In this document: positions 7,522 to 17,331 of the stretch, in pieces
Layout: every line of letters starts with the position of its first letter
How positions within the stretch are numbered: position 1 is the first letter of the stretch
DNA from: Butyrivibrio sp.
GTDB taxonomy: Bacteria > Bacillota > Clostridia > Lachnospirales > Lachnospiraceae
NCBI GenBank assembly: GCA_022486625.1
Contig: JAKVKH010000002.1
Coordinates: 62,001-126,000, forward strand
Length of the DNA stretch: 64,000 nucleotides
Reading direction: 5' to 3'
The notes under the pieces: model-generated
Seen by the model: only the letters and a program-made list of their open reading frames with translations
The model's database searches: none
Told to the model about the DNA's origin: nothing
Position numbers and translations under genes: made by a program

Positions 7522-8943
7522 ATGAACGATCAGGAAAACAGACAGGATAATGAACCGCAGGGGGAGCAGAAACAGCAGGACCAGGCAGAACAGAGTAAGC
7601 CAAAGCAGACCGGAACTTATTACACTTTTTCCAATGGCAGCACATTTGAGGACAGCTGTAAAACAGAAAATACCTATAATGGCGTACCGCAGCCTGAGCC
7701 GGAGGATGACAAAGAAGAGAAAAGGCTTCGTCGTCACAGCTTCTGGGGAGGAGTAATTGCCGGATTCCTTGTGGCAGTTCTGGTGGTATGTGCCTGTTAT
7801 GTAGTCGTCAACAGAAACACCATTATGAAAATGGTATCAGGAAATGGCAGCAGCGTTTCCGGTGCACAGGCACTTACGGACAATACGCTGGACAAATTGC
7901 AGCTGCTGGAGGATACCATAAATCAGTATTATTATAAAAAAGACGTTGACAGCAGTGCAGAAGCGGACGGTATGTATAAGGGACTGATTGATTCTCTTGA
8001 TGATCCATATTCTACTTATTACACGAAAGATGAGCTTTCTTCCATGATGAGCCAGACAGAAGGCGTTTATTATGGCATTGGAGCCTATATCACAACAGAT
8101 CAGGAACTTAATCTTCCGGCTGTTGCAGGAGTCATCTCCGGAAGTCCGGCAGAGACTGCAGGTCTTCGTACAGGTGATGTGATTTACAAGGTGGATGATG
8201 TTTCCACAAAGGATATGACGACAGAAGAACTTGTCAGCAAGGTTAAAGGCAAGGAAGGCACAAGTGTCAAACTTACCATTTACCGCGAAGGAGAGAATGG
8301 TTATCTTGATTTCAATATTACGCGTAAGAAGGTAGAAAGTCCGACTGTAAATTATAAGATGCTGGATAATAATGTCGGTTATCTTCAGATTACGGAGTTT
8401 GATACAGTAACCTATGATCAGTTTACGGAAGGCATGGCGGTGCTCAAGGGAAAGAACATGAAAGGATTGATTCTTGACCTGAGAAGTAATCCGGGCGGAA
8501 ACCTGGATACAGTCTGCAACATTGCGAGACAGATTCTTCCGGCAGGCAATATTGTATATACAGTGGACAGAGATGGAAAACGTGAAAACTATACCTGTGA
8601 TGGCAAAAATCAGATGAAGATTCCGATTGTGGTGCTGGTAAACGGATATTCCGCAAGTGCATCGGAGATCCTTTCCGGAGCAATCAAGGATTATGGCGTC
8701 GGAACACTGGTTGGTACAAAGACTTATGGCAAAGGTGTAGTGCAGAGAATTTTACCGTTCAGCGATGGAACAGCGGTGAAACTTACGGTCAGCAATTATT
8801 TTACACCAAAGGGCAACAATATCAATAAAATCGGAATTGAGCCGGATGTTGAGGTAGATCTTGATACAGAGGCATATAAAAAGGATGGTACAGATACGCA
8901 GCTTGAAAAGGCGCAGCAGGTAATGTCACAGAAACTGAAATAA
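7522..8943 (+). CDS. S41-family carboxyl-terminal processing protease (CtpA/CtpB-like)
   Basis: A 473-residue protein: acidic, Gln-rich cytoplasmic N-terminus (1-75), one transmembrane anchor (about 77-97, VIAGFLVAVLVVCACYVVV), a PDZ domain (about 185-275, with GVISGSPAETAGLRTGDVI), and an S41 protease core with the catalytic Ser in NGYSASASEILSGA and Lys in GTKTYGKGVVQ. Members cleave extracytoplasmic substrates at C-termini. It follows the ftsEX-hydrolase genes by 17 bases with GTTAGGAG before the ATG, so it probably belongs to the same operon and could process wall hydrolases. A strong terminator follows. Confidence 0.9.
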   Translation: MNDQENRQDNEPQGEQKQQDQAEQSKPKQTGTYYTFSNGSTFEDSCKTENTYNGVPQPEPEDDKEEKRLRRHSFWGGVIAGFLVAVLVVCACYVVVNRNTIMKMVSGNGSSVSGAQALTDNTLDKLQLLEDTINQYYYKKDVDSSAEADGMYKGLIDSLDDPYSTYYTKDELSSMMSQTEGVYYGIGAYITTDQELNLPAVAGVISGSPAETAGLRTGDVIYKVDDVSTKDMTTEELVSKVKGKEGTSVKLTIYREGENGYLDFNITRKKVESPTVNYKMLDNNVGYLQITEFDTVTYDQFTEGMAVLKGKNMKGLILDLRSNPGGNLDTVCNIARQILPAGNIVYTVDRDGKRENYTCDGKNQMKIPIVVLVNGYSASASEILSGAIKDYGVGTLVGTKTYGKGVVQRILPFSDGTAVKLTVSNYFTPKGNNINKIGIEPDVEVDLDTEAYKKDGTDTQLEKAQQVMSQKLK

Positions 8944-8978
8944 ATATTGTAAAATCTGCTCAGATAAGATAAACTAGC

Positions 8979-9015
8979 GAAGTCAGTCACGTTTGTGACT
9001 GGCTTCATTTTTTTG
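8979..9015 (+). terminator. Rho-independent terminator after the ftsEX-ctp operon
   Basis: A 12-base-pair stem (GAAGTCAGTCAC / GTGACTGGCTTC, one G-T pair, loop GTTT) is followed by seven T's. Confidence 0.9.
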
Positions 9016-9110
9016 CAGAATACATTCTGTATTTTGCATTTCCCACAAAGAGAAAGTAACAGAAAATGTACCGGAAAGCATAGATAAAAAGCTACGGTAT
9101 GGAGGTAAGA

Positions 9111-9914
9111 ATGAAAATCAGAAGTTGCGTCTGTACAGATCAGGGCAGACGTAAAAAAACAAATCAGGATGCGCTGCTTCTTAAGACAGCACGCGCAGGA
9201 CGTTGCAGGATTACGCTTGCAGCAGTATGTGATGGAATGGGAGGGCTTGCATGTGGAGAAATAGCAAGTGCAGCCTGTATCAGAATGCTGGATTACTGGT
9301 TTTATGAAGAACTTCCGGTGCTGCTGAATGAAGAGGATAAGAAACCGGAGCAGATTATTGAAAAAACGAAAAAGAGATGGACACAGATGGCGGCAGAAAT
9401 GAATATCCGCCTCGGTGGTTACGGAAGACTGCATGAAGTCCGCCTTGGGACTACACTGCTGGCCATCCTTCTGATTGAACACCGGTATCTGGTAATTCAT
9501 GTCGGAGACAGCCGGATATATCTCTATCAGAATCATCAGAAAAAGTTGCTGACACAGGACCATTCCTATCTCTGCAGATGCGTGGCGGAAGGAATCATGA
9601 CCTTGCAGCAGGCACAGTCAGATATAAGAGCAAATGTACTTCTTCAGTGTATTGGCGCATCAGAAAAGGTTTCTCCGGATTTTTTTTCCGGAGTACTGGA
9701 AAAAAAGGCAGCGATTCTGCTGTGCACGGACGGTTTCTGGAGGGGGATGCAGCAGGAAGAAATTGATTCAGTGCTCAGGAAAACATTCCGCAAAACGGAA
9801 AGCGGGATGGGAAAAATGCTGGATGTATCGGTCAGAAGATGCAGGAAGAGAGGAGAGGCAGACGATATATCGGCGGTTCTTCTTCATATATCGGGGAGGA
9901 AAAAGTCATGCTGA
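9111..9914 (+). CDS. PP2C-family serine/threonine phosphatase
   Basis: A 267-residue cytosolic PP2C (PPM) phosphatase with the metal-binding motifs: DQGRRKKTNQDALL near the N-terminus, VCDGMGG, HVGDSRIYL and LLCTDGFWR toward the C-terminus. It removes phosphate from Ser/Thr residues and usually works opposite a Hanks kinase, here encoded directly downstream with a 7-base overlap. The ATG at 9111 is used because GGAGGT at 9101-9106 is its ribosome site; the ATG at 9099 lies upstream of it. In most Firmicutes this pair (prpC-prkC) sits near rpoZ-fmt-rsmB; here it sits between ctp and uvrB, so it may be a second pair. Confidence 0.9.
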   Translation: MKIRSCVCTDQGRRKKTNQDALLLKTARAGRCRITLAAVCDGMGGLACGEIASAACIRMLDYWFYEELPVLLNEEDKKPEQIIEKTKKRWTQMAAEMNIRLGGYGRLHEVRLGTTLLAILLIEHRYLVIHVGDSRIYLYQNHQKKLLTQDHSYLCRCVAEGIMTLQQAQSDIRANVLLQCIGASEKVSPDFFSGVLEKKAAILLCTDGFWRGMQQEEIDSVLRKTFRKTESGMGKMLDVSVRRCRKRGEADDISAVLLHISGRKKSC

Positions 9915-10990
9915 CGCAGGAAAGCATACTGGGAGGTAAATACCGGATTCAAAAGCAGATCGGACAGGGCGGAATGAGCAGTGTATATCTGGCGGAGAAC
10001 AGGGAATCCGGATGCAGATTTGCGTTAAAGGAAATTCGAAGGAAAGGCAGACTGCAGGAGAACTTTGTAAGAGAAAGACTGATTTCGGAAAAAGAAATAC
10101 TGAAACAGCTTTCTCATCCGGGAATTGTGAAGATCATTGATGTGATTGATTGTCAGAGCTTTTTTTATCTCATTATGAGTTATGTTGAAGGCATGACACT
10201 GGAACAGGAACTCAAAACGGAAAAACAGCGGAATACAGAGCAGATACTTGCTGATGCAATGCAGATCTGTGAAATCCTGGGATATCTGCACAGCAGAGAA
10301 AAACCGATTCTGTATCAGGACCTCAAGCCTTCCAATCTGATCCGGAAAAAAGACGGAAGACTGGTACTGATTGATTTCGGAACTGCACGCGAATATTGTG
10401 ACGGAGATGGCAAATATCTGTGTCTTGGAACGAAAGGCTATGCAGCGCCTGAGCAGTATCTGGGCAATAATGCCGGTGCGGCAACGGATATTCATGCATT
10501 TGGTAAAACGATTCTGCAGCTTCTGACTGGGAAGGTGCCATGGATGGGACATGGCACAGCAGAGCGAAATGTGACAGATTGTCGCAGACGGAGACTTTAT
10601 GAAATTGCGGAAAAGTGCAGCAGAGAGGACCCTTCTCTCAGATATGCATCCTGTGCACAACTGTATGCAGATCTGGTGATATGCAGAAGTACCGGATCAT
10701 ACAGTATTCCGGGGGCGCAGATGCTACTGCAGAAAATGCGGAGAAAGTCCGGAATCAGAAGATACGAGGCATTTATGAAAACATACGGAAGTTATGAAAA
10801 GCACAGAGGAGATATCTGTGAAAACTACCGCAGCTGGGAAGAAATACTGATTCCGATGGATGCAGAACAGTGTGATCTTTGGATCAGCTTTGAGCAGCCA
10901 CAGGTGCGACGCTTTTCCCGGAGCGGGATTCATATGGAAAAGGAAATCTGCTGCGCGGCTGATATCGAACAAATTATAAATGTTTTATAA
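9908..10990 (+). CDS. Soluble Hanks-type serine/threonine protein kinase without PASTA domains
   Basis: The 360-residue product has a kinase domain (about 10-265): glycine loop IGQGGMSSVYLAE, Lys in FALKEI, catalytic loop YQDLKPSNLI, and DFGTAREY with a following GTKGYAAPEQY activation segment. The usual HRD is changed to YQD, keeping the catalytic Asp. No transmembrane segment or PASTA repeats are visible, unlike PrkC. The C-terminal 90 residues (including an MRRKSGIRRYEAFMKTYGSYEKH stretch) match nothing I recognise. The start ATG overlaps the phosphatase stop, so the two proteins are likely made together. Substrates are unknown. Confidence 0.88.
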   Translation: MLTQESILGGKYRIQKQIGQGGMSSVYLAENRESGCRFALKEIRRKGRLQENFVRERLISEKEILKQLSHPGIVKIIDVIDCQSFFYLIMSYVEGMTLEQELKTEKQRNTEQILADAMQICEILGYLHSREKPILYQDLKPSNLIRKKDGRLVLIDFGTAREYCDGDGKYLCLGTKGYAAPEQYLGNNAGAATDIHAFGKTILQLLTGKVPWMGHGTAERNVTDCRRRRLYEIAEKCSREDPSLRYASCAQLYADLVICRSTGSYSIPGAQMLLQKMRRKSGIRRYEAFMKTYGSYEKHRGDICENYRSWEEILIPMDAEQCDLWISFEQPQVRRFSRSGIHMEKEICCAADIEQIINVL

Positions 10991-10994
10991 AAAT

Positions 10995-11008
10995 CGAACA
11001 TTCATTCG
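10995..11008. promoter_or_regulatory. LexA (DinR)-type SOS box upstream of uvrB
   Basis: CGAACATTCATTCG matches the Gram-positive LexA consensus CGAAC-N4-GTTCG at nine of the ten defined bases. It overlaps the -35 element of the uvrB promoter, where LexA would block RNA polymerase. Confidence 0.7.
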
Positions 11009-11034
11009 CTAAAAAAGATAACTCGTGATATACT
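11005..11034 (+). promoter_or_regulatory. Promoter of uvrBA
   Basis: TTCGCT (11005-11010) and TATACT (11029-11034) are 18 bases apart. The weak -35 lies within the LexA-like box. Confidence 0.55.
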
Positions 11035-11093
11035 TTCACCATAGAACTTATATACGGAAACATAACAATGGAATGGATTCATGAGGACAGCAT

Positions 11094-13088
11094 ATGGATC
11101 ATTTTAAACTGGTTGCACCCTATCAGCCGACCGGAGATCAGCCCCAGGCGATCCGGAAACTGGTAGATGGTTTTAAAGCAGGAAATCAATTTGAAACACT
11201 GCTCGGCGTAACGGGATCAGGCAAGACTTATACGATGGCGAATGTCATACAGGCGCTGAATAAGCCGACACTGATCATATCACATAATAAAACGCTTGCC
11301 GGACAGCTTTACGGAGAAATGAAAGAGTTTTTTCCGGAGAATGCAGTTGAATATTTTGTAAGTTACTATGACTATTATCAGCCGGAAGCATATGTTCCGC
11401 AGTCAGATACCTACATTGCCAAGGATTCGGCGATAAATGATGAAATTGATAAACTGAGGCTTTCCGCAACGGCGTCTCTTTCGGAACGGCGTGATGTCAT
11501 CGTTGTGGCCAGCGTTTCCTGCATCTACGGTCTGGGCAGTCCGGACGAATTCAGGGGGATGTCAATTTCTCTGCGTGAGGGAATGACAAAGGAGCGGGAT
11601 GATGTCATCAAAGATCTGATTTCCATTCAGTATCTTCGGAACGATATGGAACTGGATCGCAGTAACTTCCGGGTGCGGGGAGATGTACTGGAAATTTTTC
11701 CGGCGCAGGGAAGTGATTATCTGATCCGGATTGAATTTTTCGGAGATGAAATTGACAGGATCTGCGAAGTGGAGCCTGTGACAGAGAAAGTTCATGCAGA
11801 ACTGGAACATGTCATGATTTATCCGGCGTCTCATTATGTCGTACCGCAGGAAAAAATCAATCTTGCCTGTGACAATATTGAGAAAGAGCTGGAGGAACGG
11901 GTAAAATATTTCAAGGGTGAAGATAAGCTCGTAGAAGCGCAGCGGATTTCCGAACGGACCAATTTTGATCTGGAGATGATGCGGGAAACCGGGTTCTGCT
12001 CCGGCATTGAGAATTATTCCAGACAGTTGAACTTCATGAAGGCGGGAGAACCGCCGCTTACGCTTCTGGACTTCTTTGACCGTGATTTTCTGATCATTGT
12101 GGATGAGTCACATATGAGCATTCCGCAGATCGGTGCCATGTATCACGGGGACCAGTCCAGAAAGCGGACGCTGGTGGATTATGGCTTCCGTCTGCCGTCG
12201 GCGCTGGATAACAGACCGCTGAATTTTGAGGAATTTGAGACACATATCGATCAGATGCTGTTCTGCTCGGCAACGCCCGGAAAATATGAAGAAGAGCATG
12301 AACTGCTGCGTGCAGAGCAGGTAATCCGTCCGACAGGGCTTCTGGATCCGGAAATTTCGGTTCGTCCTGTGGAGGGGCAGATTGATGACCTGATTTCGGA
12401 AATCCGCAGGGAAACGGATCGTAAGAACAAGGTACTCGTGACAACGCTGACCAAACGCATGGCGGAAGATCTGACAGAATATCTTGCGGAGGCGGGAATC
12501 AGGGTCAAGTACCTGCATTCTGATATTGATACGCTGGAACGTTCTGAGATCATCCGGGATATGAGGCTGGATGTATTTGATGTACTGGTCGGAATCAATC
12601 TGCTGAGGGAAGGACTGGACATACCGGAAATTGCACTGGTAGCAATTCTTGATGCGGATAAGGAAGGATTTCTGAGGTCGGAGACTTCGCTGATTCAGAC
12701 CATCGGACGTGCCGCCAGAAATTCAGAGGGACATGTGATCATGTACGCAGATACAATGACAGATTCCATGAAGAAATCAATTGAGGAAACGCAGAGAAGG
12801 CGTGCGATACAGCAGAAATATAATGAAGCGCACGGAATCACACCACAGACCATTAAAAAGGCGGTACGTGATCTGATCGCCATTACAAAGGCAGTAACCA
12901 GAGAAGAAGTGGAATTTGAGAAGGATCCGGAATCCATGAGCCGTGATGAAATCGAGAAACTGATCGGTCAGATTCAGAAGAAGATGAAACGGGCAGCAGC
13001 AGAACTGGATTTCGAATCGGCGGCGCAGCTGCGTGATCAGATGGTGGATCTGAAGAAACAGCTGAACGAGATCACTTCGGGAATGTAA
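11094..13088 (+). CDS. uvrB: Excinuclease ABC subunit UvrB
   Basis: 664 residues, the normal length. Helicase motif [15 protein letters not shown], the [12 protein letters not shown] beta-hairpin used for damage clamping, the DESHMSIPQ box, [12 protein letters not shown] and [13 protein letters not shown] helicase motifs, and a C-terminal UVR domain (about 620-655) that binds UvrC are all present. UvrB verifies DNA damage after UvrA loading and recruits UvrC for incision. It has its own SOS-type promoter and is followed by uvrA after 19 bases. Confidence 0.98.
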   Translation: MDHFKLVAPYQPTGDQPQAIRKLVDGFKAGNQFETLLGVTGSGKTYTMANVIQALNKPTLIISHNKTLAGQLYGEMKEFFPENAVEYFVSYYDYYQPEAYVPQSDTYIAKDSAINDEIDKLRLSATASLSERRDVIVVASVSCIYGLGSPDEFRGMSISLREGMTKERDDVIKDLISIQYLRNDMELDRSNFRVRGDVLEIFPAQGSDYLIRIEFFGDEIDRICEVEPVTEKVHAELEHVMIYPASHYVVPQEKINLACDNIEKELEERVKYFKGEDKLVEAQRISERTNFDLEMMRETGFCSGIENYSRQLNFMKAGEPPLTLLDFFDRDFLIIVDESHMSIPQIGAMYHGDQSRKRTLVDYGFRLPSALDNRPLNFEEFETHIDQMLFCSATPGKYEEEHELLRAEQVIRPTGLLDPEISVRPVEGQIDDLISEIRRETDRKNKVLVTTLTKRMAEDLTEYLAEAGIRVKYLHSDIDTLERSEIIRDMRLDVFDVLVGINLLREGLDIPEIALVAILDADKEGFLRSETSLIQTIGRAARNSEGHVIMYADTMTDSMKKSIEETQRRRAIQQKYNEAHGITPQTIKKAVRDLIAITKAVTREEVEFEKDPESMSRDEIEKLIGQIQKKMKRAAAELDFESAAQLRDQMVDLKKQLNEITSGM

Positions 13089-13107
13089 TACGGGAAAGGC
13101 AGTAACC

Positions 13108-16017
13108 ATGTCAGATAACAATGAAAAAATGACAAGACAGAATACGTCCCAGAGACGTCCGCTGTCGACAGATATCCACGACTACATCAGAGTTCGCGGA
13201 GCAAATGAACATAACCTTAAGCATGTGGACGTCAATATTCCGAGAGAGTCACTGACGGTGCTGACAGGACTGTCAGGTTCCGGTAAGTCCTCACTGGCAT
13301 TTGATACCATTTTTGCTGAAGGACAAAGAAGGTACATGGAATCCCTCTCATCCTATGCCCGGATGTTCCTGGGGCAGATGGACAAGCCGGATGTGGAGAA
13401 GATCGAGGGGCTTTCTCCGACGATATCAATTGATCAGAAGTCTACAAACAGAAACCCGCGTTCCACAGTCGGAACTGTTACGGAGATCTATGATCATTTC
13501 AGACTGCTGTATGCGAGAATCGGTATTCCGCACTGCCCGAACTGCGGACGTGAGATCCGCAGGCAGAGTGTGGACGAAATGGCAGATCAGATTCTTGCAC
13601 TTCCTGTGGACAGTAAGATTCAGCTGCTGGCACCGGTTGTCCGCGGCCGTAAGGGTGAGCACAGCAAGGTGATGGAACGTGCCAAAAGGGCAGGTTATGT
13701 CAGAATCCGTATCGATGGAAGCCAGTATGATCTTTCGGAAGAAATCAGTCTGGATAAGAATATCAAGCATAATATCGAAGTGATAATTGACCGGCTGGTC
13801 ATACGGGAGGATAAGGAGAGCATTCGCGGACGTCTCACAGATTCCATAGAAAATGCGCTGGGAATGGCGGAAGGACTTCTGACGGTAGATGTCATTGGCG
13901 GCAGTGAACTGACCTTCAGCCAGAACTTTGCATGCCCGGACTGCGGAATCAGTATTCCGGAGATTGAACCCAGAAGCTTTTCCTTCAATAATCCGTATGG
14001 TGCGTGTCCGGAGTGCTTTGGTCTTGGTTATAAGATGGAATTTGACGAGGAACTGATGATTCCGAACCGAAAACTTTCCATCAGCGAAGGGGCAATACAG
14101 GTTATGGGATGGCAGTCTTCCGGTAAGGAAGGCAGCTTTACCAATGCGACGCTGCAGGCACTGGCAAAGGAATATAAGTTCAGTCTGGATACACCGTATG
14201 AAAAGCTGTCGGAAAAAGTCCGCAATATGCTGGTGCATGGCGCAGACAGGACTGTCATGGTGCATTATAAAGGGCAGCGGGGAGAGGGTACCTATCCGAT
14301 TCTTTTTGATGGTCTGATTAAGAATGTGGAGCAGAGATACCGTGAAACCGGTTCGGAAGTCATGAAGCAGGAATATGAGGAATTTATGCGTATTACGCCG
14401 TGTCAGGTCTGCCATGGACAGAGGCTCAAAAAGGAGTCGCTGGCAGTAACGGTTGCAGATAAGAATATTTTTGAGATTACTTCCATGTCAATTGATGAAC
14501 TGTACCGGTATCTGCAGGATATGAAGCTGACAGCGCAGCAGGAACTGATCGGTCAGCAGGTACTTAAGGAAATCCGTAATCGAGTGGGCTTCCTGATTGA
14601 TGTCGGGCTTGATTATCTGTCGCTTTCAAGAGCAACGGCCACACTGTCGGGCGGTGAGGCACAGAGAATCCGTCTGGCAACACAGATCGGATCAGGACTG
14701 TGCGGCGTGTGCTACATTCTGGATGAACCAAGTATCGGTCTTCATCAGAGGGATAATGACAAACTGCTGAATACACTTAAAAATCTGCGTGATCTTGGAA
14801 ATACACTGATTGTGGTTGAACATGATGAGGATACCATGCGCGCGGCTGATTATATTGTTGATATCGGTCCGGGTGCAGGATCCCATGGTGGAGAAGTAGT
14901 AGCGACAGGTACTGCAGAACAGCTCATGGAGAATCCGGATTCGATTACCGGACAGTATCTGAGTGGAAAGATGAAGATTCCGGTTCCGAAGACAAGAAGA
15001 AAACCGGCAGCATGGCTGACAGTAAAGGGTGCGGCAGAGAATAACCTGAAGGATATCGATGTAAAGGTTCCGCTGGGGGTTCTGACTGTGGTGACCGGTG
15101 TATCCGGTTCCGGCAAGAGCTCACTTGTAAATGAGATTCTCTATAAGCATCTTGCAAGAGACTTAAACCGTGCCAGATGTATTCCGGGAAAACATAAGGA
15201 TATTCTGGGAGCAGATCAGCTTGATAAGGTAATTGATATTGACCAGTCGCCGATCGGCAGAACGCCCAGATCCAACCCTGCCACATATACCGGCGTTTTC
15301 GATATGATCCGTGATCTGTTTGCGGGAACGCAGGATGCGAAAGCGAGAGGGTATTCCAAGGGCCGGTTCAGCTTTAATGTCAAGGGCGGAAGATGTGAAG
15401 CCTGCGGGGGCGATGGCATTGTCAAGATTGAAATGCATTTCCTTCCCGATGTATATGTGCCGTGTGAGGTCTGCGGGGGCAAGCGCTATAACCGTGAAAC
15501 GCTGGAAGTCAGATATAAGGGGAAGAATATTTATGATGTGCTGGATATGACGGTGGAAGAAGCACTGGATTTCTTTGAGAACGTACCCGGTATCAGAAGA
15601 AAAATTCAGACACTCTATGATGTCGGACTTGGCTATGTGAAGTTGGGACAGCCTTCCACGGAACTGTCAGGAGGAGAGGCACAGCGAATCAAACTGGCAA
15701 CGGAGCTCAGTAAGGTCAGTACCGGTAAGACCATCTATATCCTGGATGAACCGACAACGGGACTTCATTTTGCGGATGTCCAGAAACTGGTGGAAATTCT
15801 GCAGAAACTGGTGGAAGCAGGAAATTCTGTTGTTGTGATTGAACACAATCTGGATGTGATCAAGACGGCGGACTATATCATTGACATGGGGCCGGAAGGC
15901 GGTGCAAAGGGCGGCAGGGTTGTCGCACAGGGCACGCCGGAGAAAATCACGAAGTGTAAAGAATCCTATACGGGGTATTATATTCAGAAAATGCTGGAAC
16001 GTGACGGGAAAAAATAA
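13108..16017 (+). CDS. uvrA: Excinuclease ABC subunit UvrA
   Basis: 969 residues with two ABC ATPase modules: Walker [15 protein letters not shown] near residue 50 and [13 protein letters not shown] near 665, two ABC signatures ([14 protein letters not shown] and [14 protein letters not shown]), and zinc-binding CPNCGR, CPDCG/CPECFG and [16 protein letters not shown] clusters. UvrA dimers scan DNA for bulky lesions and load UvrB. A short N-terminal extension (residues 1-22) precedes the conserved [15 protein letters not shown]. The pair with uvrB is a likely SOS operon. Confidence 0.98.
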   Translation: MSDNNEKMTRQNTSQRRPLSTDIHDYIRVRGANEHNLKHVDVNIPRESLTVLTGLSGSGKSSLAFDTIFAEGQRRYMESLSSYARMFLGQMDKPDVEKIEGLSPTISIDQKSTNRNPRSTVGTVTEIYDHFRLLYARIGIPHCPNCGREIRRQSVDEMADQILALPVDSKIQLLAPVVRGRKGEHSKVMERAKRAGYVRIRIDGSQYDLSEEISLDKNIKHNIEVIIDRLVIREDKESIRGRLTDSIENALGMAEGLLTVDVIGGSELTFSQNFACPDCGISIPEIEPRSFSFNNPYGACPECFGLGYKMEFDEELMIPNRKLSISEGAIQVMGWQSSGKEGSFTNATLQALAKEYKFSLDTPYEKLSEKVRNMLVHGADRTVMVHYKGQRGEGTYPILFDGLIKNVEQRYRETGSEVMKQEYEEFMRITPCQVCHGQRLKKESLAVTVADKNIFEITSMSIDELYRYLQDMKLTAQQELIGQQVLKEIRNRVGFLIDVGLDYLSLSRATATLSGGEAQRIRLATQIGSGLCGVCYILDEPSIGLHQRDNDKLLNTLKNLRDLGNTLIVVEHDEDTMRAADYIVDIGPGAGSHGGEVVATGTAEQLMENPDSITGQYLSGKMKIPVPKTRRKPAAWLTVKGAAENNLKDIDVKVPLGVLTVVTGVSGSGKSSLVNEILYKHLARDLNRARCIPGKHKDILGADQLDKVIDIDQSPIGRTPRSNPATYTGVFDMIRDLFAGTQDAKARGYSKGRFSFNVKGGRCEACGGDGIVKIEMHFLPDVYVPCEVCGGKRYNRETLEVRYKGKNIYDVLDMTVEEALDFFENVPGIRRKIQTLYDVGLGYVKLGQPSTELSGGEAQRIKLATELSKVSTGKTIYILDEPTTGLHFADVQKLVEILQKLVEAGNSVVVIEHNLDVIKTADYIIDMGPEGGAKGGRVVAQGTPEKITKCKESYTGYYIQKMLERDGKK

Positions 16018-16130
16018 TTGTGGAAAAGGGTTATATTTCTGTGAAAGAATGCCGATGTAATTGATGTAGCAGTATCAGACATATTGCATTTTGGTTCCCC
16101 AACCATAATGGTAATCGAAGCACGGAAGCG

Positions 16131-16177
16131 AAAATGACGGAAGGACCCGTTTTTTGTGACGGATATTCCGTCATTTT
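16131..16177 (+). terminator. Terminator-like hairpin after uvrA
   Basis: AAAATGACGGAA (16131-16142) pairs perfectly with TTCCGTCATTTT (16166-16177) across a 23-base loop. The T-run is short and the loop long, so efficiency is uncertain. Confidence 0.55.
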
Positions 16178-16236
16178 CTGTATGCTGCTATTATGAATTT
16201 TTTCTTAATCTACTTTTAAAACTTGTTCCTATAGTT

Positions 16237-16242
16237 TATAAT
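16237..16242 (+). promoter_or_regulatory. Probable -10 element for the mbl-flagellar rod operon
   Basis: A perfect TATAAT lies 90 bases before the mbl start. No good -35 is visible 17 bases upstream (TTTTAA), so assignment is tentative. Confidence 0.35.
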
Positions 16243-16332
16243 GGCATTGAAATTGTAGCTTTGACGTTATGTCCGCATTTTTATGCAGATATCACATAAT
16301 AAATGCCATTCCGGAAAGGGGAACATTGTTTT

Positions 16333-17325
16333 ATGCAGTACACAGATATTGGAATTGATTTGGGAACCGCCAGCATTCTGGTCTATATCAGAGGCAAGGG
16401 TGTTGTCCTGAAGGAACCTTCAGTAGTCGCTTATGACAGAGATACTGAGAAGATCAAGGCAATCGGAGAAGATGCCAGACTGATGCTGGGCCGTACGCCC
16501 GGCAATATTGTTGCCGTAAGACCTCTTCGTCAGGGTGTTATTTCTGACTATAAGGTAACGGAACAGATGATGAAATACTTCATTACCAAGGCAATCGGAC
16601 GCAAGACATTCCGTAAGCCTCTGATTGCAGTATGTGTACCCAGCGGCGTTACTGAAGTGGAACGTAAGGCAGTTGAGGATGCAACGCTGATGGCAGGCGC
16701 CAGAGATGTCAAGATTATTGAAGAGCCTATCGCAGCAGCAATCGGCGCAGGAATCGATATTATCAAACCGTGCGGGAACATGATTGTAGATATTGGCGGC
16801 GGTACTTCAGATATTGCAGTAATTTCACTGGGAGGTACTGTTGTCAGCACTTCCGTTAAGATCGCAGGCGATGACTTTGATGAAGCCATTGTCCGTTATA
16901 TGAGAAAGAAACATAATCTTCTGATTGGTGAACGTACCGCAGAAGACATCAAAATCAGGATCGGGTCAGCTTATCCTCGTCCGGAAGTGGATTACATGGA
17001 TGTTCGAGGCAGAAATCTGGTAACAGGCCTGCCAAAGACAGTCAAGGTATCTTCGGAAGAAACGGAAGAAGCACTCAGGGAGACAACTTCGCAGATTGTG
17101 GAAGCAATTCACAGCGTTCTGGAGAAAACTCCGCCGGAACTGGCTGCAGATATTGCAGACAGAGGCATTGTACTTACCGGAGGCGGAAGTCTTTTAAGAG
17201 GCCTGGAGGATCTGATTGCATCAAAGACCGGTATTAATACCGTTACAGCAGAGGATCCGATGACTGCTGTTGCTATCGGTACAGGAAGGTATGTGGAGTT
17301 CCTTGCCGGGTACAGAGAGGAGTAA
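16333..17325 (+). CDS. mbl: MreB/Mbl-family actin-like rod-shape protein
   Basis: 330 residues with actin-fold nucleotide motifs: IGIDLGTASILVY (phosphate 1), VDIGGGTSDIAVIS (phosphate 2) and GIVLTGGGSLLRGLEDLI (adenosine). It polymerises beneath the membrane to guide lateral wall synthesis. The ATG at 16333 begins at the conserved QYTDIGIDLG; an upstream in-frame ATG at 16303 would add ten residues that contain the ribosome site. The order mbl followed by flhO and flhP is the same as in Bacillus subtilis, which supports the Mbl assignment over MreB, though the sequence alone cannot prove it. Confidence 0.88.
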   Translation: MQYTDIGIDLGTASILVYIRGKGVVLKEPSVVAYDRDTEKIKAIGEDARLMLGRTPGNIVAVRPLRQGVISDYKVTEQMMKYFITKAIGRKTFRKPLIAVCVPSGVTEVERKAVEDATLMAGARDVKIIEEPIAAAIGAGIDIIKPCGNMIVDIGGGTSDIAVISLGGTVVSTSVKIAGDDFDEAIVRYMRKKHNLLIGERTAEDIKIRIGSAYPRPEVDYMDVRGRNLVTGLPKTVKVSSEETEEALRETTSQIVEAIHSVLEKTPPELAADIADRGIVLTGGGSLLRGLEDLIASKTGINTVTAEDPMTAVAIGTGRYVEFLAGYREE

Positions 17326-17331
17326 TCTTAC

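Larger units (their letters stand above)
16018..16332. other. Intergenic region between uvrA and mbl
   Basis: This 315-base gap contains an imperfect terminator-like hairpin (16131-16177) and an AT-rich stretch with a TATAAT at 16237-16242 that probably serves the downstream operon. I see no RNA gene or credible open frame. Confidence 0.6.

Noticed and set aside
13426-14415. Minus-strand 329-codon frame inside uvrA
   Set aside because: Antisense to conserved UvrA sequence; no independent support.
16018-16332. Possible small RNA gene before mbl
   Set aside because: Only one imperfect hairpin and one -10-like element; no second promoter, no conserved RNA motif recognised.
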